Shown: positions 1 through 6,991 of the stretch, one piece after another
Numbering within the stretch: position 1 is the first letter of the stretch
Layout of the letters: each line of letters starts with the position of its first letter
Source: CAYLHS01 sp964383535
Lineage (GTDB): Bacteria; Actinomycetota; Acidimicrobiia; Spongiisociales; UBA4744
Reading direction: 5' to 3'
Assembly: GCA_964383535.1 (NCBI GenBank)
Contig: CAYLHS010000031.1
Span: 1-24,249 of the forward strand
Length of the DNA: 24,249 nucleotides
Made by a program: the position numbers and the translations under genes
The notes under the pieces: model-generated
Databases searched by the model: none
The model's input: the letters and a program-made list of their open reading frames with translations, nothing else
Told to the model about the DNA's origin: nothing

Positions 1-53
1 CGGTGGGGGGTCGAAAGGTCCCCGGCGGGTTCGATTCCCGTCCGCCTCCGCCA
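1..53 (+). tRNA. selC: 3' part of a tRNA, probably tRNA-Sec (5' part outside window)
   Basis: Seen: a 7-bp variable-arm hairpin (6-12 with 17-23, two wobble pairs, GAAA loop 13-16), a T arm (stem GCGGG 25-29 with CCCGT 37-41, loop TTCGATT 30-36), then CCGCCTCC (42-49), G50 and CCA (51-53). Twelve rather than eleven bases follow the T stem, so the acceptor strand has 8 nt. Known: bacterial tRNA-Sec has an 8-bp acceptor, 5-bp T stem and a long variable arm; tRNA-Ser also has a long arm but a 7-bp acceptor. The anticodon lies before base 1, so identity is inferred. This copy could itself be one of the partial duplicates rather than the functional gene. Confidence 0.6.
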
Positions 54-69
54 CTTCCTCCCCTCGCGA

Positions 70-85
70 GCGACGCGAGCGTCGC
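70..85 (+). terminator. Hairpin downstream of the tRNA end
   Basis: GCGACG (70-75) pairs with CGTCGC (80-85) around a CGAG loop. The flanks (CTCGCGA 64-69 area and TCGCGAG 82-88) offer an alternative longer pairing. It lies 17 bases after CCA. There is no T tract, so it may be a weak terminator or a processing structure. Confidence 0.3.
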
Positions 86-146
86 GAGCCGCTCCCTCCA
101 CCGGAGAGCCCAAGGCCCCCCGACAATCCCCACCAGACAGCAAAAC

Positions 147-199
147 CGGTGGGGGGTCGAAAGGTCCCCGGCGGGTTCGATTCCCGTCCGCCTCCGCCA
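147..199 (+). pseudogene. Duplicate tRNA 3' half (pseudo-tRNA)
   Basis: Identical to bases 1-53, with the same variable arm, T arm, 8-nt acceptor strand and CCA at 197-199. The region in front (100-146) does not supply a GGAGGCGG 5' acceptor strand next to a normal D arm, so this copy probably does not fold as a full tRNA. If the part at 1-53 is the end of the true selC gene, this is a partial duplication of it. Confidence 0.55.
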
Positions 200-342
200 C
201 TACTCAGACCGGAGAGCCCAAGGCCCCCCGACAATCCCCACCAGACACCAAAACCGGTGGGGGGACAGGCCACTCGGTGAACCTCAGGGTATCCTGCCCC
301 AGAACCTGATCAGGAATCTGCCGAAATCGCCGATATATCGAT

Positions 343-1542
343 GTGATGAGCGCCCACCGAATCGTGTCGCCAGATGTTCACCTGCTGGTGTCGGTAGTGC
401 CGGTGCCGCTGCTCGTCGCCGACTACAGGCCGATCATCGATCGCTTCCAGGGGATGGCGGGCGGGGAGGTGCGTGAGCTCCTGCTCAACGATGCCGCTCT
501 TCTCAACGAGACGCTTCGACTCCCGCTTGCTGTAGCTGCAAGCCCGGAGTGGACGAGGCTCTACGGATCGCCGGTGTCGGCCGAGGCCCCCGACTTGACC
601 GACCGACGTTTCTCACCGGAAGAGTATCCCGACCTCCATCGGTCGCTGGTCGACCAGTTCACTGCGCCGTTCTTCGGGACAACCGCCCTTGTCAGCGAGC
701 ACAAGGCTCCAACCCTGCTTGGGGACGTCACCGTACGCTCGCACTGGCGGGTCATCGTCGATGATGGTGAGCCCGCCTGGGATCGCGTGGTCATTGCCGA
801 TCTCGACGTCACCGACCTTCGTATCGCCCAAGCGACGCTGCAAGAGCACTTGGAGAGGAAACAGCAGCTTGTCAGTTCGGTATCGCACGAGATCAGGACC
901 CCGCTGGCGTCCATCGTTGGCTTCGCCGGACTGCTGCGCGACTCGTCCGACCTCACCAACGACGAGCGAAGAGAGCTGCTCCAGATTCTCGTTCAGCAAA
1001 GCTCGGACATCACCAGCATCGTTGACGATCTCCTCGTGGAGGCCAAGAGCGACACAGGTCAGCTCCAGGTCTCGTCCGTTAGCGTTGATCTTCGCGCTCA
1101 GGCGGCTCAGGCGATCGAAAGCATGGACTTCGAAATGCGCAAGCTCATCTCGCTGCCGACGACGCCTGTCCACTGCGTCGGTGACCCTGCACGCGTCCGC
1201 CAGATCGTGCGCAACCTCGTCTCAAACGCGAAGAAGTACGGGGGTCCGGACATTCGGGTACGCACGGAGCAGCAGACCAGCGCAGGCCTTCTGATCGTTT
1301 CCGACGATGGTCCTGCCATCCCTGAGGATCAGCGCGAGGCGATCTTCAGCGCCTATGTCCGGGGTTCACAGGGATCGAGCGATGTCCTGTCTTTGGGCCT
1401 TGGTCTCCACATCTGCCGGACCCTCGCCTGGAAAATGAACGGCGATCTGACCTACCGGTATGTGTCCGGGCGCAGCGAGTTCGTACTACGCCTGCCTCTT
1501 CGCCCCGACGGTTCCGAAGAACAGCAGGCTCCCTCGGAGTAG
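343..1542 (+). CDS. Soluble PAS-type sensor histidine kinase
   Basis: Predicted cytoplasmic sensor kinase of about 399 residues that would autophosphorylate a histidine and pass the phosphate to a response regulator. An N-terminal sensory region, PAS-like to about residue 165, leads into a HisKA domain with SHEIRTPLAS (phosphoacceptor His182). The HATPase_c domain follows: N-box NLVSNAKKYGG (Asn291, Asn295), a D-box reading DDGPAI instead of the usual DxGxG, and G-rich LGLGLHICR. I see no transmembrane segment, so it should sense an internal signal or partner. No response regulator is adjacent. Two starts are possible: GTG at 343 and ATG at 346. A TATATC hexamer at 334-339 would fit transcription starting at the ATG (leaderless), but its last base departs from TANNNT. 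The family call is firm; the ligand is unknown. Confidence 0.88.
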   Translation: MMSAHRIVSPDVHLLVSVVPVPLLVADYRPIIDRFQGMAGGEVRELLLNDAALLNETLRLPLAVAASPEWTRLYGSPVSAEAPDLTDRRFSPEEYPDLHRSLVDQFTAPFFGTTALVSEHKAPTLLGDVTVRSHWRVIVDDGEPAWDRVVIADLDVTDLRIAQATLQEHLERKQQLVSSVSHEIRTPLASIVGFAGLLRDSSDLTNDERRELLQILVQQSSDITSIVDDLLVEAKSDTGQLQVSSVSVDLRAQAAQAIESMDFEMRKLISLPTTPVHCVGDPARVRQIVRNLVSNAKKYGGPDIRVRTEQQTSAGLLIVSDDGPAIPEDQREAIFSAYVRGSQGSSDVLSLGLGLHICRTLAWKMNGDLTYRYVSGRSEFVLRLPLRPDGSEEQQAPSE

Positions 1543-1695
1543 CCATGATGCTGGACACGTACCCGGGCGCCGCGGTTGTCTGCCGCTGGCGGCTCGGGAA
1601 TGCCGCCACTCTGACAAGAGCCGAAGACGGTCGATACGCCACAAGCCTTTCGTCTCCGGCACCAGCTCCCACGCTGTCCTGCACGAGATCGGCGG

Positions 1696-2169
1696 CTACT
1701 CCGTGTCCCAGTCGCAGAACGGGTGGGCGATCAGGTTGGCGTTGAAGTAGCGAGCGTCGCCCGTCACCTCCTCCCCAATCCATGATGGCTTCGCGAACCA
1801 CTCGTCAGGATCGGCGAGTTCCACTTCCGCAACGATCAGACCCGCGTTCTCCAGGTGGAAGTCGTCGATCTCCCAGATGTGACCGCGGTGCGGCACCGTG
1901 TACCTGGTCTTGAAGATGATTGGACGCTCACACAAGAAGTCGAGCATCGAGTCGGCGTCCCCTCGTGGGATCTCATACTCGAACTCGGACCTCTTCGCGC
2001 CAACAGTGATCCCTTTCACGGTGATGTATCCGAGTTCTCCGACGGTTCGCACCCTGACCGTTCGCTCCTTCACCGTCGACAAATACCCCTGCCGGTAGTC
2101 GATACCGTCGGCCAACTCCCGCCACTCCTGTGACGTCACCAGGAACTTGCGCTCGATCTCTATCCCCAT
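1696..2169 (-). CDS. CYTH domain protein (triphosphate tunnel metalloenzyme)
   Basis: 157-residue single-domain CYTH protein. The N-terminus GIEIERKFLV carries the family signature ExExK (Glu4, Glu6, Lys8), and alternating charged strands follow (VRVR, ITVKG, EFEYEI, WEIDDF, VAEVEL), as expected for the eight-stranded tunnel that binds triphosphate and divalent metal. Bacterial members are mostly inorganic triphosphatases, a few adenylate cyclases; this short form without a CHAD domain resembles stand-alone triphosphatases. A GAGGG lies five bases before ATG. The gene overlaps the end of the upstream CYTH-like gene by 10 bp, so the two are probably translated from one message. Substrate is inferred. 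Confidence 0.88.
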   Translation of the reverse strand: MGIEIERKFLVTSQEWRELADGIDYRQGYLSTVKERTVRVRTVGELGYITVKGITVGAKRSEFEYEIPRGDADSMLDFLCERPIIFKTRYTVPHRGHIWEIDDFHLENAGLIVAEVELADPDEWFAKPSWIGEEVTGDARYFNANLIAHPFCDWDTE

Positions 2170-2738
2170 CGCAACCCTCGAATCATCGCCGGATAGCTTT
2201 CGTTCGGCCGCTCGCCGATTCCCAAGTCCGCGACTGCTGTCTCCACGGCGTTCGGATCCGCCGACTCGACCGCAACCGTCTCGTAGACGGTGTCACCCAG
2301 CCGCACGAGTGACGACTCTCCCCTGCACGATCCGAACGAAACGAGCGAACGGTCCTTCTGCACCGGTACCACGAGCAAGCCGTCGAGTGCTGCCGCAGCG
2401 GCGATGAAGGCAACTTCGTCCATCGCCCCCTCGACCTTCGCCGGTGGACCGACTCCAAGAGGTCCGAACACCGACACCGCCACGACACTGGCATCCAGCG
2501 GAAACGCGGCCTTGAACACCGGCCTCCACCGCTCCAGCTCGCCGCTGACCGCGAGGAGCTGCTTGATATCGACTACACCTGCTCTGATCTTCACGTTGAT
2601 GTCGGGAACGCGCGACACCACGTAGGTTTCGCTGCTGTGCCGGCGTTCGAAGAGCGATCCGCGTCCAAGGAGCATCTGACGGATCGACGCAAGATCGAGG
2701 TCCCAGACTCGGAACTCGTAACGCGGAACGATTTCCAT
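2160..2738 (-). CDS. Divergent CYTH-like protein
   Basis: 192-residue protein. It starts EIVPRYEFRVW, keeps a strand pattern like CYTH proteins (SETYVVS, INVKIR, VVDIKQLL) and ends with ETVAVESADPNAVETAVADLGI-like sequence, which resembles the CYTH C-terminal Glu-rich strand and helix. The ExExK signature is absent, so the triphosphatase metal site is probably altered. It lies 17 bp after the M16 partner gene and overlaps the canonical CYTH gene by 10 bp. I chose ATG at 2738 because the longer reading to 3047 is antisense to the M16 gene. A TACGTT box (2751-2746) seven bases before the ATG suggests an extra internal leaderless promoter. Reading frame is firm; the CYTH relation is inferred. 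Confidence 0.65.
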   Translation of the reverse strand: MEIVPRYEFRVWDLDLASIRQMLLGRGSLFERRHSSETYVVSRVPDINVKIRAGVVDIKQLLAVSGELERWRPVFKAAFPLDASVVAVSVFGPLGVGPPAKVEGAMDEVAFIAAAAALDGLLVVPVQKDRSLVSFGSCRGESSLVRLGDTVYETVAVESADPNAVETAVADLGIGERPNESYPAMIRGLRWG

Positions 2739-2755
2739 CGCCGCGAACGTAGCAC

Positions 2756-4036
2756 CTAGCGGACCACTACCCGTCCAAGCCGCTCCAATTGTGGGACGAC
2801 CCGTTCGGCATCTCCGACCATCACGGCTGTCAGCACAGACGGAACGAGGAACGCGGACGCCGCAGCACGTACCTCCGCCGGCGTCACGGAGCGCAACTCG
2901 CGTAGGTATGTGCGCAGGTACGCGAGGTCCAATCCCCTGGCAAGCAGCGAGTCGATCAGGTTCGCGAGACCCGCCTTCGTGTGGGCCTGGATCGACAGCA
3001 CTCCCATCGCGTACCGCCTCGCATTGTCGACCTCTGCATCGGTCCATGTTTCGACTCGCTGGAGTTCCCCCATTATCTCTTCGAACGCGACCCCTGTGAC
3101 CTCCGTTCGCACATCGGCAGCGACGGTCACGGTCGAAGCTGCCGCCAAGTGCTGCACTCGAGAGTGAATGCTATAGGTGTAGCCCTTCTCCTCGCGAAGG
3201 TTGGACTCGAGGCGTGACAGGAAGTAGCCGCCGAATACGAGGTTGGCGAGCCCGAACGCCGTATCGTGCGCCGGTGCCGGTCCGCCCATCCGGATGCTGG
3301 TCTGGCGGGCGCCCTCCCTGTGCACCACGAGGAGCGGCCGGCGTCTCCGTATGCCGAGCGGAGGCACCGTCTGAGGGCGTGTCCGTGCAATCCATCGCAC
3401 CTCGGCGACCGACTCGAGAAGGCGAGCAGGCGCACGATCTCCAACGACGGTCAGGACACCGGCGGAAGGCAGCTTTCCGTGGAGCTCGCGAAGTCCGGTC
3501 CCGGTGACGCGTCGCACCGCGGATGGTGATGGAAGCCCGAGCCCGTACGGGTGACGCCCGAACATCCGTCTCCGGAAGGCATCCTCGGCGATCACACCAG
3601 GCTGGGAACGGGCGATCACCACCTCCTCGGCAAGGCGATTGCGTTCGACTCGAACTGGCGCGTCGGGAAACGTCGCCCCGTGAACGACTTCCGACAGCAA
3701 TCCCAGGAATTCGGACATCCGGTCGGAGGGAACCGAGCCCGTGATCACCACTGCGTCCTCGGTCGTGCCTGCCGTCATTGTCGCCCCCATCGACTGAAGG
3801 TCCATGTCGAGCTGCACCTGGGACCGCCTGCCGGTGCCGGCGGTGATGGTTCTCGCGAGCAGATCGCGCGTCGCCTCCCCATGTGCGGTCGTGGCGACCA
3901 CCGGCACACGTAAGCGAATCTCGGTGAGTGGCGCCCCGCCCTTTCGAGTGACGACAGCACGCATCCCGCTTGCCAGAGTTTCATCGACGACCGTGGGCAC
4001 TCGAAATGGCCGAGGGGACGGTACTTCGGGGATCAT
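2756..4036 (-). CDS. M16 family peptidase-like protein, catalytically inactive partner
   Basis: 426-residue M16 (pitrilysin/insulinase) homologue without the HxxEH zinc motif, but with the C-terminal-domain signature FLSRLESNLREEKGYTYS, including the conserved Arg and Tyr that help bind substrate. In two-gene M16B systems one subunit gives the zinc site and the other the R/Y pair, together forming a clam-shell that degrades peptides. This gene follows the active subunit with an ATGA overlap (4033-4036), so the two are translationally coupled and probably form that heterodimer. No signal peptide is visible, so a cytoplasmic location is expected. Family and partnership are well supported; the substrate is not known. 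Confidence 0.9.
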   Translation of the reverse strand: MIPEVPSPRPFRVPTVVDETLASGMRAVVTRKGGAPLTEIRLRVPVVATTAHGEATRDLLARTITAGTGRRSQVQLDMDLQSMGATMTAGTTEDAVVITGSVPSDRMSEFLGLLSEVVHGATFPDAPVRVERNRLAEEVVIARSQPGVIAEDAFRRRMFGRHPYGLGLPSPSAVRRVTGTGLRELHGKLPSAGVLTVVGDRAPARLLESVAEVRWIARTRPQTVPPLGIRRRRPLLVVHREGARQTSIRMGGPAPAHDTAFGLANLVFGGYFLSRLESNLREEKGYTYSIHSRVQHLAAASTVTVAADVRTEVTGVAFEEIMGELQRVETWTDAEVDNARRYAMGVLSIQAHTKAGLANLIDSLLARGLDLAYLRTYLRELRSVTPAEVRAAASAFLVPSVLTAVMVGDAERVVPQLERLGRVVVR

Positions 4037-5307
4037 CTGTCGCCTCCTGGACGAAGCCGTAGCTCAGAGCGCCGATCCTGACGAATCCATCTTCCGGCGG
4101 CCGCCGCGATGCCCTCGACGCTGAGTCGCTCGTAGCGTCCGGGAATCTCCTCGAGCAGTCCGAGATCGCCGTGCAGCAGCACCAGACCGGCGGCCACCAG
4201 AGCACGGTTGAGCACGTGGTCCATCTTGCGTGTGTGGGTGGCAACGGTCTTGGCCACCGAACGGTCGACGTCGGCCTGCGACAGGGTGCCGATGGCATCC
4301 GTCACCTCTTCGTCGATCGCCGCAACGATCCGGTCCCCGTCGTCGAGACGCGGATAGAAGGCACTGACCTGGAACCGGGTCGGGTCCCGCATCTCGAACG
4401 GTCCGCCCCAGCCAGGAGACTCACCGATCCACGCATCCACTGCGGTGACGAGCCCCTCCCGCTGCACCAGCCGCTGCTCGAGCCTCGACGCGACGCCGTC
4501 GGTCAGGATGGATCCGAAGATGTCGAGCGCGAGTACGACATCCAGGTCACGGATCGGGTCCGGCACCCGATAGCCGAGTGCGAGCGCCGGGGCCGGTGCG
4601 AACGGGTCGGTGACCTCCCCTCGACGAACACCCGCTGCAACTTGCTCCGCGAACGACGGCCGTCTTGGACGTCGCCCCCCGCTGATACCCCCGAAGTGGT
4701 GCTCGACCATCTCCAGCACCCCGTCTGGATCGATGTCGCCGCACAGCGAGAGCACGGCGTTGGCCGGTGTGTAGAAGCGGCGAAAGAACCTTCTGACGTC
4801 TGCCAGGTCGGCCGCATCGAGATCCTCGAAGCTCCCATATCCGTCGTGCGCGTTCGGGTACGTGTCGAACATGAGCTCGGGCAACTGGATCCATGGGAAC
4901 TTCCCGTAGGCGCGATTGAGCACATTCAGGCGTATTTCCTCCTGCACCACCGCCCGCTGGTTGTCCAGGTTCTCCTGGTCGAGGACGAGGGAGCGCATCC
5001 GGTCGGCCTCGAGGAACAGCGCCAGATCGACTGCAGTCGACGGCAGCACCTCGTAGTAGGCGGTGTAGTCCGGAGTCGTCATCCCGTTCAGCACACCACC
5101 GTTGCCGAGCACCAACCGATCGAACTCTCCCTTCGGGACGCGTTTCGAACCTTGAAACATCATGTGCTCGAACAGGTGAGCGAACCCGCTTCTCCCCTGC
5201 GGCTCCGAACGGAATCCGACGTCGTAGAGGATCGATACGGCGACGACGGGGCTCGATCTGTCTGGAAGGACCGCCACTCGAAGACCGTTGGAGAGCACCT
5301 GCAACAT
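4033..5307 (-). CDS. M16 family zinc metallopeptidase, active subunit
   Basis: 424-residue peptidase. From ATG at 5307 it begins LQVLSNGLRVAVLPD and carries the inverted zinc motif HLFEH (His44, Glu47 base, His48) with the third ligand Glu124, 76 residues later, in the VQEEIRLNV segment. Typical length for an M16B protomer. Its stop overlaps the start of the inactive partner gene. The reading frame stays open to 5622, but that extension is antisense to a better-supported small gene and lacks family similarity. A TATCCT box (5320-5315) seven bases before the ATG supports a leaderless start at 5307. The roughly 50-bp region in front is shared with the divergent gene starting near 5360. Confidence 0.92.
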   Translation of the reverse strand: MLQVLSNGLRVAVLPDRSSPVVAVSILYDVGFRSEPQGRSGFAHLFEHMMFQGSKRVPKGEFDRLVLGNGGVLNGMTTPDYTAYYEVLPSTAVDLALFLEADRMRSLVLDQENLDNQRAVVQEEIRLNVLNRAYGKFPWIQLPELMFDTYPNAHDGYGSFEDLDAADLADVRRFFRRFYTPANAVLSLCGDIDPDGVLEMVEHHFGGISGGRRPRRPSFAEQVAAGVRRGEVTDPFAPAPALALGYRVPDPIRDLDVVLALDIFGSILTDGVASRLEQRLVQREGLVTAVDAWIGESPGWGGPFEMRDPTRFQVSAFYPRLDDGDRIVAAIDEEVTDAIGTLSQADVDRSVAKTVATHTRKMDHVLNRALVAAGLVLLHGDLGLLEEIPGRYERLSVEGIAAAAGRWIRQDRRSELRLRPGGDR

Positions 5308-5314
5308 CGGCGCA

Positions 5315-5320
5315 AGGATA
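5315..5320 (-). promoter_or_regulatory. -10 box TATCCT for the M16 operon (leaderless)
   Basis: TATCCT on the minus strand followed by seven bases and the ATG of the M16 gene. No Shine-Dalgarno sequence lies in between. The same hexamer at nearly the same distance precedes ctaB. Confidence 0.45.
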
Positions 5321-5346
5321 GGACTGGAGCGTATCTTGACGGTGTG

Positions 5347-5358
5347 CCACCATGGTGG
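5347..5358. promoter_or_regulatory. 12-bp perfect palindrome in a divergent promoter region
   Basis: CCACCATGGTGG reads the same on both strands. It lies between the divergent M16 operon and the small GroES-like gene, directly before the latter's GTG. It could be an operator or coincidence. Confidence 0.3.
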
Positions 5359-5359
5359 G

Positions 5360-5671
5360 GTGACGAACGGGCCCACGATCGACAACGGAGCCGACTTTCG
5401 TGTGCTTCCCGGGTGGCGCGTTGGGCACCTCGTCGAAGAGTCGACGACGCGATCCGGTCTCCTGGTGCCGGCGGCGACCATTGCCGAGAAGTCGACCGAG
5501 GCACTGGCGCTGATCGATGTGCAGAACGGAGAGCGTTTCTGGGCCGTGCCCACCGACGCGTGGCGATTCATCTGGCCCGCGACGAGCCAGGTCGTGATCG
5601 CCGTCCGCGAAACGCAGATCATCGCCGAAGAGCAACACGACGACCAGCACCCCGGAGGCCGCTACTTGTGA
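5360..5671 (+). CDS. Small protein, distantly GroES-like
   Basis: About 103 residues from GTG at 5360. The sequence has GWRVGHLVEESTTRSGLLVPA near the start and VVIAVRETQIIAEE near the end. These recall, at a distance, the GroES segments (R-V-L-V..., SGL/IxPDTAKEK, and YLILREEDILAIIE) that open and close the Cpn10 barrel. Length also fits Cpn10 (about 95-100). Its stop codon overlaps the GTG of hflX (GTGA, 5668-5671), which argues that it is a real, coupled gene. No groEL is nearby and the mobile-loop motif is not recognisable, so a chaperonin role is doubtful. The start is uncertain, with no clear ribosome binding site. Real gene likely; fold assignment weak. Confidence 0.55.
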   Translation: MTNGPTIDNGADFRVLPGWRVGHLVEESTTRSGLLVPAATIAEKSTEALALIDVQNGERFWAVPTDAWRFIWPATSQVVIAVRETQIIAEEQHDDQHPGGRYL

Positions 5672-6945
5672 CGACCGGCCGTTCCGAACGGCGGCTCACC
5701 GCGACCGTCACCGACCTCTCGGTCGTTCGTCAGCGAGCATTCCTCGTCGGTTCGATCTTCGACGGCGATCCGGAGCGCTCCCTCGACGAACTCGCCCGCC
5801 TCACCGATACGGCCGGGTCCGACCCTGTCGGTCGTGCCATCCCACGAACACGTCAACCGAATCCCGCGACCTTGATCGGGTCCGGCCGGGCGTCGGAACT
5901 GGCACGAGAGACGGCCAGATTGGACGTGGATGTCGTCATCTTCGACGACGACCTCACCCCATCTCAGCAGAGGAACCTCCAGAAGGTCTTCACCTGCGAC
6001 GTCGTCGATCGACCCGGTCTGATTCTCGACATCTTCGCCCAGCATGCGACGAGCCGAGCGGGCATGCTCCAGGTGGAACTCGCACTCCTCCGGTATCACT
6101 TGCCGCGTCTGCGGGGTCGCGGGATGGAGTTGAGTCGGCAGGCAGGTGGCATCGGAACGCGAGGACCGGGTGAGACGAAGCTCGAAGTCGACCGTCGCAG
6201 GATCGAGCGGAGGATCGTGAAGCTCACGGCCGAGCTCGAGAAGTTGGAGCGTACGAGAACCACGCAGCGAAAAGCCCGGGCTCGCAACGATGTTCCCCTG
6301 ATCGCTCTCGTCGGCTACACCAACGCCGGCAAGTCGACGCTGCTCAACGCGCTCACCGGAACCGACGTCCTCGTTGAGGACCGTCTGTTCTCGACCCTCG
6401 ACGCGACGGTCCGACGACTGGAGCTGCCAGACGGGCGTGGTGTTGTGTTCTCGGACACCGTCGGATTCGTCCGTCGTATCCCTCATGATCTCATCGCTGC
6501 GTTCCACTCGACCCTCGAAGAGATCGCCGACGCCTCCCTCCTCCTGCATGTCGCCGATGGGTCCGACCCGGACACCGAAACCCATATCGCCACGGTCAGA
6601 GAGGTCCTCGAGGAGCTTGGTGCCGCGACGATCCCCGAACAGCTCGTCTTCAACAAGAGCGATACGGCCGATTCCGTGCACCTCCGCCGCCTCGAGCGGC
6701 TGCATCCGGACGCGCTGTCTGCTTCGGCAGCGCAAGGCGACGGTCTCGATGGTCTCCTGAGGCGGGTTGCCGAGCTTCTACCGCTGGAAACCGTCGAACG
6801 GACCGTATCGGTGCCATATGACCGACCTGATCTGCTGTCTCTCATCTGGAGCAGCACCGAGGTGCTTCGCGAGGAGCACTCTGAGACAGGCACTCGGTTC
6901 ACTGTGCGCATGCCGCCGGAGTTGAACTCGGCTTTCGACCAATGA
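5668..6945 (+). CDS. hflX: GTPase HflX
   Basis: 425-residue ribosome-associated GTPase that in other bacteria splits or rescues stalled or heat-damaged ribosomes. The N-terminal HflX domain includes NPATLIGSGRASEL and VIFDDDLTPSQQRNL. A glycine-rich linker follows (RGRGMELSRQAGGIGTRGPGETKLE), then a coiled helical region and the G domain with G1 GYTNAGKS, G3 DTVGF and G4 NKSD. Start chosen at GTG 5668 because it overlaps the stop of the preceding small gene and begins just before the conserved domain; the longer open frame to 4171 is antisense to the M16 gene. A strong hairpin follows the stop. Confidence 0.95.
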   Translation: MTTGRSERRLTATVTDLSVVRQRAFLVGSIFDGDPERSLDELARLTDTAGSDPVGRAIPRTRQPNPATLIGSGRASELARETARLDVDVVIFDDDLTPSQQRNLQKVFTCDVVDRPGLILDIFAQHATSRAGMLQVELALLRYHLPRLRGRGMELSRQAGGIGTRGPGETKLEVDRRRIERRIVKLTAELEKLERTRTTQRKARARNDVPLIALVGYTNAGKSTLLNALTGTDVLVEDRLFSTLDATVRRLELPDGRGVVFSDTVGFVRRIPHDLIAAFHSTLEEIADASLLLHVADGSDPDTETHIATVREVLEELGAATIPEQLVFNKSDTADSVHLRRLERLHPDALSASAAQGDGLDGLLRRVAELLPLETVERTVSVPYDRPDLLSLIWSSTEVLREEHSETGTRFTVRMPPELNSAFDQ

Positions 6946-6973
6946 CAACACCGGCACCTGAGTGCCGGTGTTG
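6946..6973. terminator. Hairpin terminator between hflX and the convergent yip1-like gene
   Basis: CAACACCGGCAC (6946-6957) and GTGCCGGTGTTG (6962-6973) are perfectly complementary (12 bp) around a CTGA loop, starting at the hflX stop codon. There is no T run, which is common in high-GC actinobacteria. It could serve both convergent genes. Confidence 0.7.
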
Positions 6974-6991
6974 AAGAGGCGGTCGTAAGGG

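Larger units (their letters stand above)
1..264. repeat. Overlapping direct repeats derived from the tRNA 3' half
   Basis: Bases 1-55 recur without mismatch at 147-201 (offset 146), including variable arm, T arm, acceptor strand and CCA. Bases 100-156 recur at 208-264 (offset 108) with one difference (G140 versus C248). The second unit holds a CCCCACC/GGTGGGG inverted repeat (128-134 with 148-154) and overlaps the tRNA unit at its GGTGGGGGG part. The copy at 147-199 therefore has the tRNA 3' half, but its upstream bases (CAGACAGCAAAACC) do not give a clean anticodon arm. It looks like a truncated pseudo-tRNA. Such tRNA-end repeats can be relics of integration (att sites) or local duplication; no integrase gene is in the window. 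Confidence 0.85.

Noticed and set aside
1..264. CRISPR array
   Set aside because: The repeats are long, overlapping and tRNA-derived, with unequal periods, and have no spacer pattern.
3..476. 157-residue plus-strand frame over the tRNA repeats
   Set aside because: It is the translation of repeated tRNA-derived DNA and the start of the kinase in another frame; no protein family pattern.
1545..1745. 66-residue frame after the kinase gene
   Set aside because: No recognisable family and it runs into the CYTH gene antisense; the 153-bp gap at 1543-1695 shows nothing else I can support.
5336..5341. TTGACG as a -35 box for the GroES-like gene
   Set aside because: A matching -10 at 17 bp would fall inside the start codon; CACCAT is only 6 bases away.
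4171..5667. Long N-terminal extension of the HflX frame
   Set aside because: Antisense to the M16 peptidase; HflX similarity begins after 5668 and GTG there overlaps the preceding stop.
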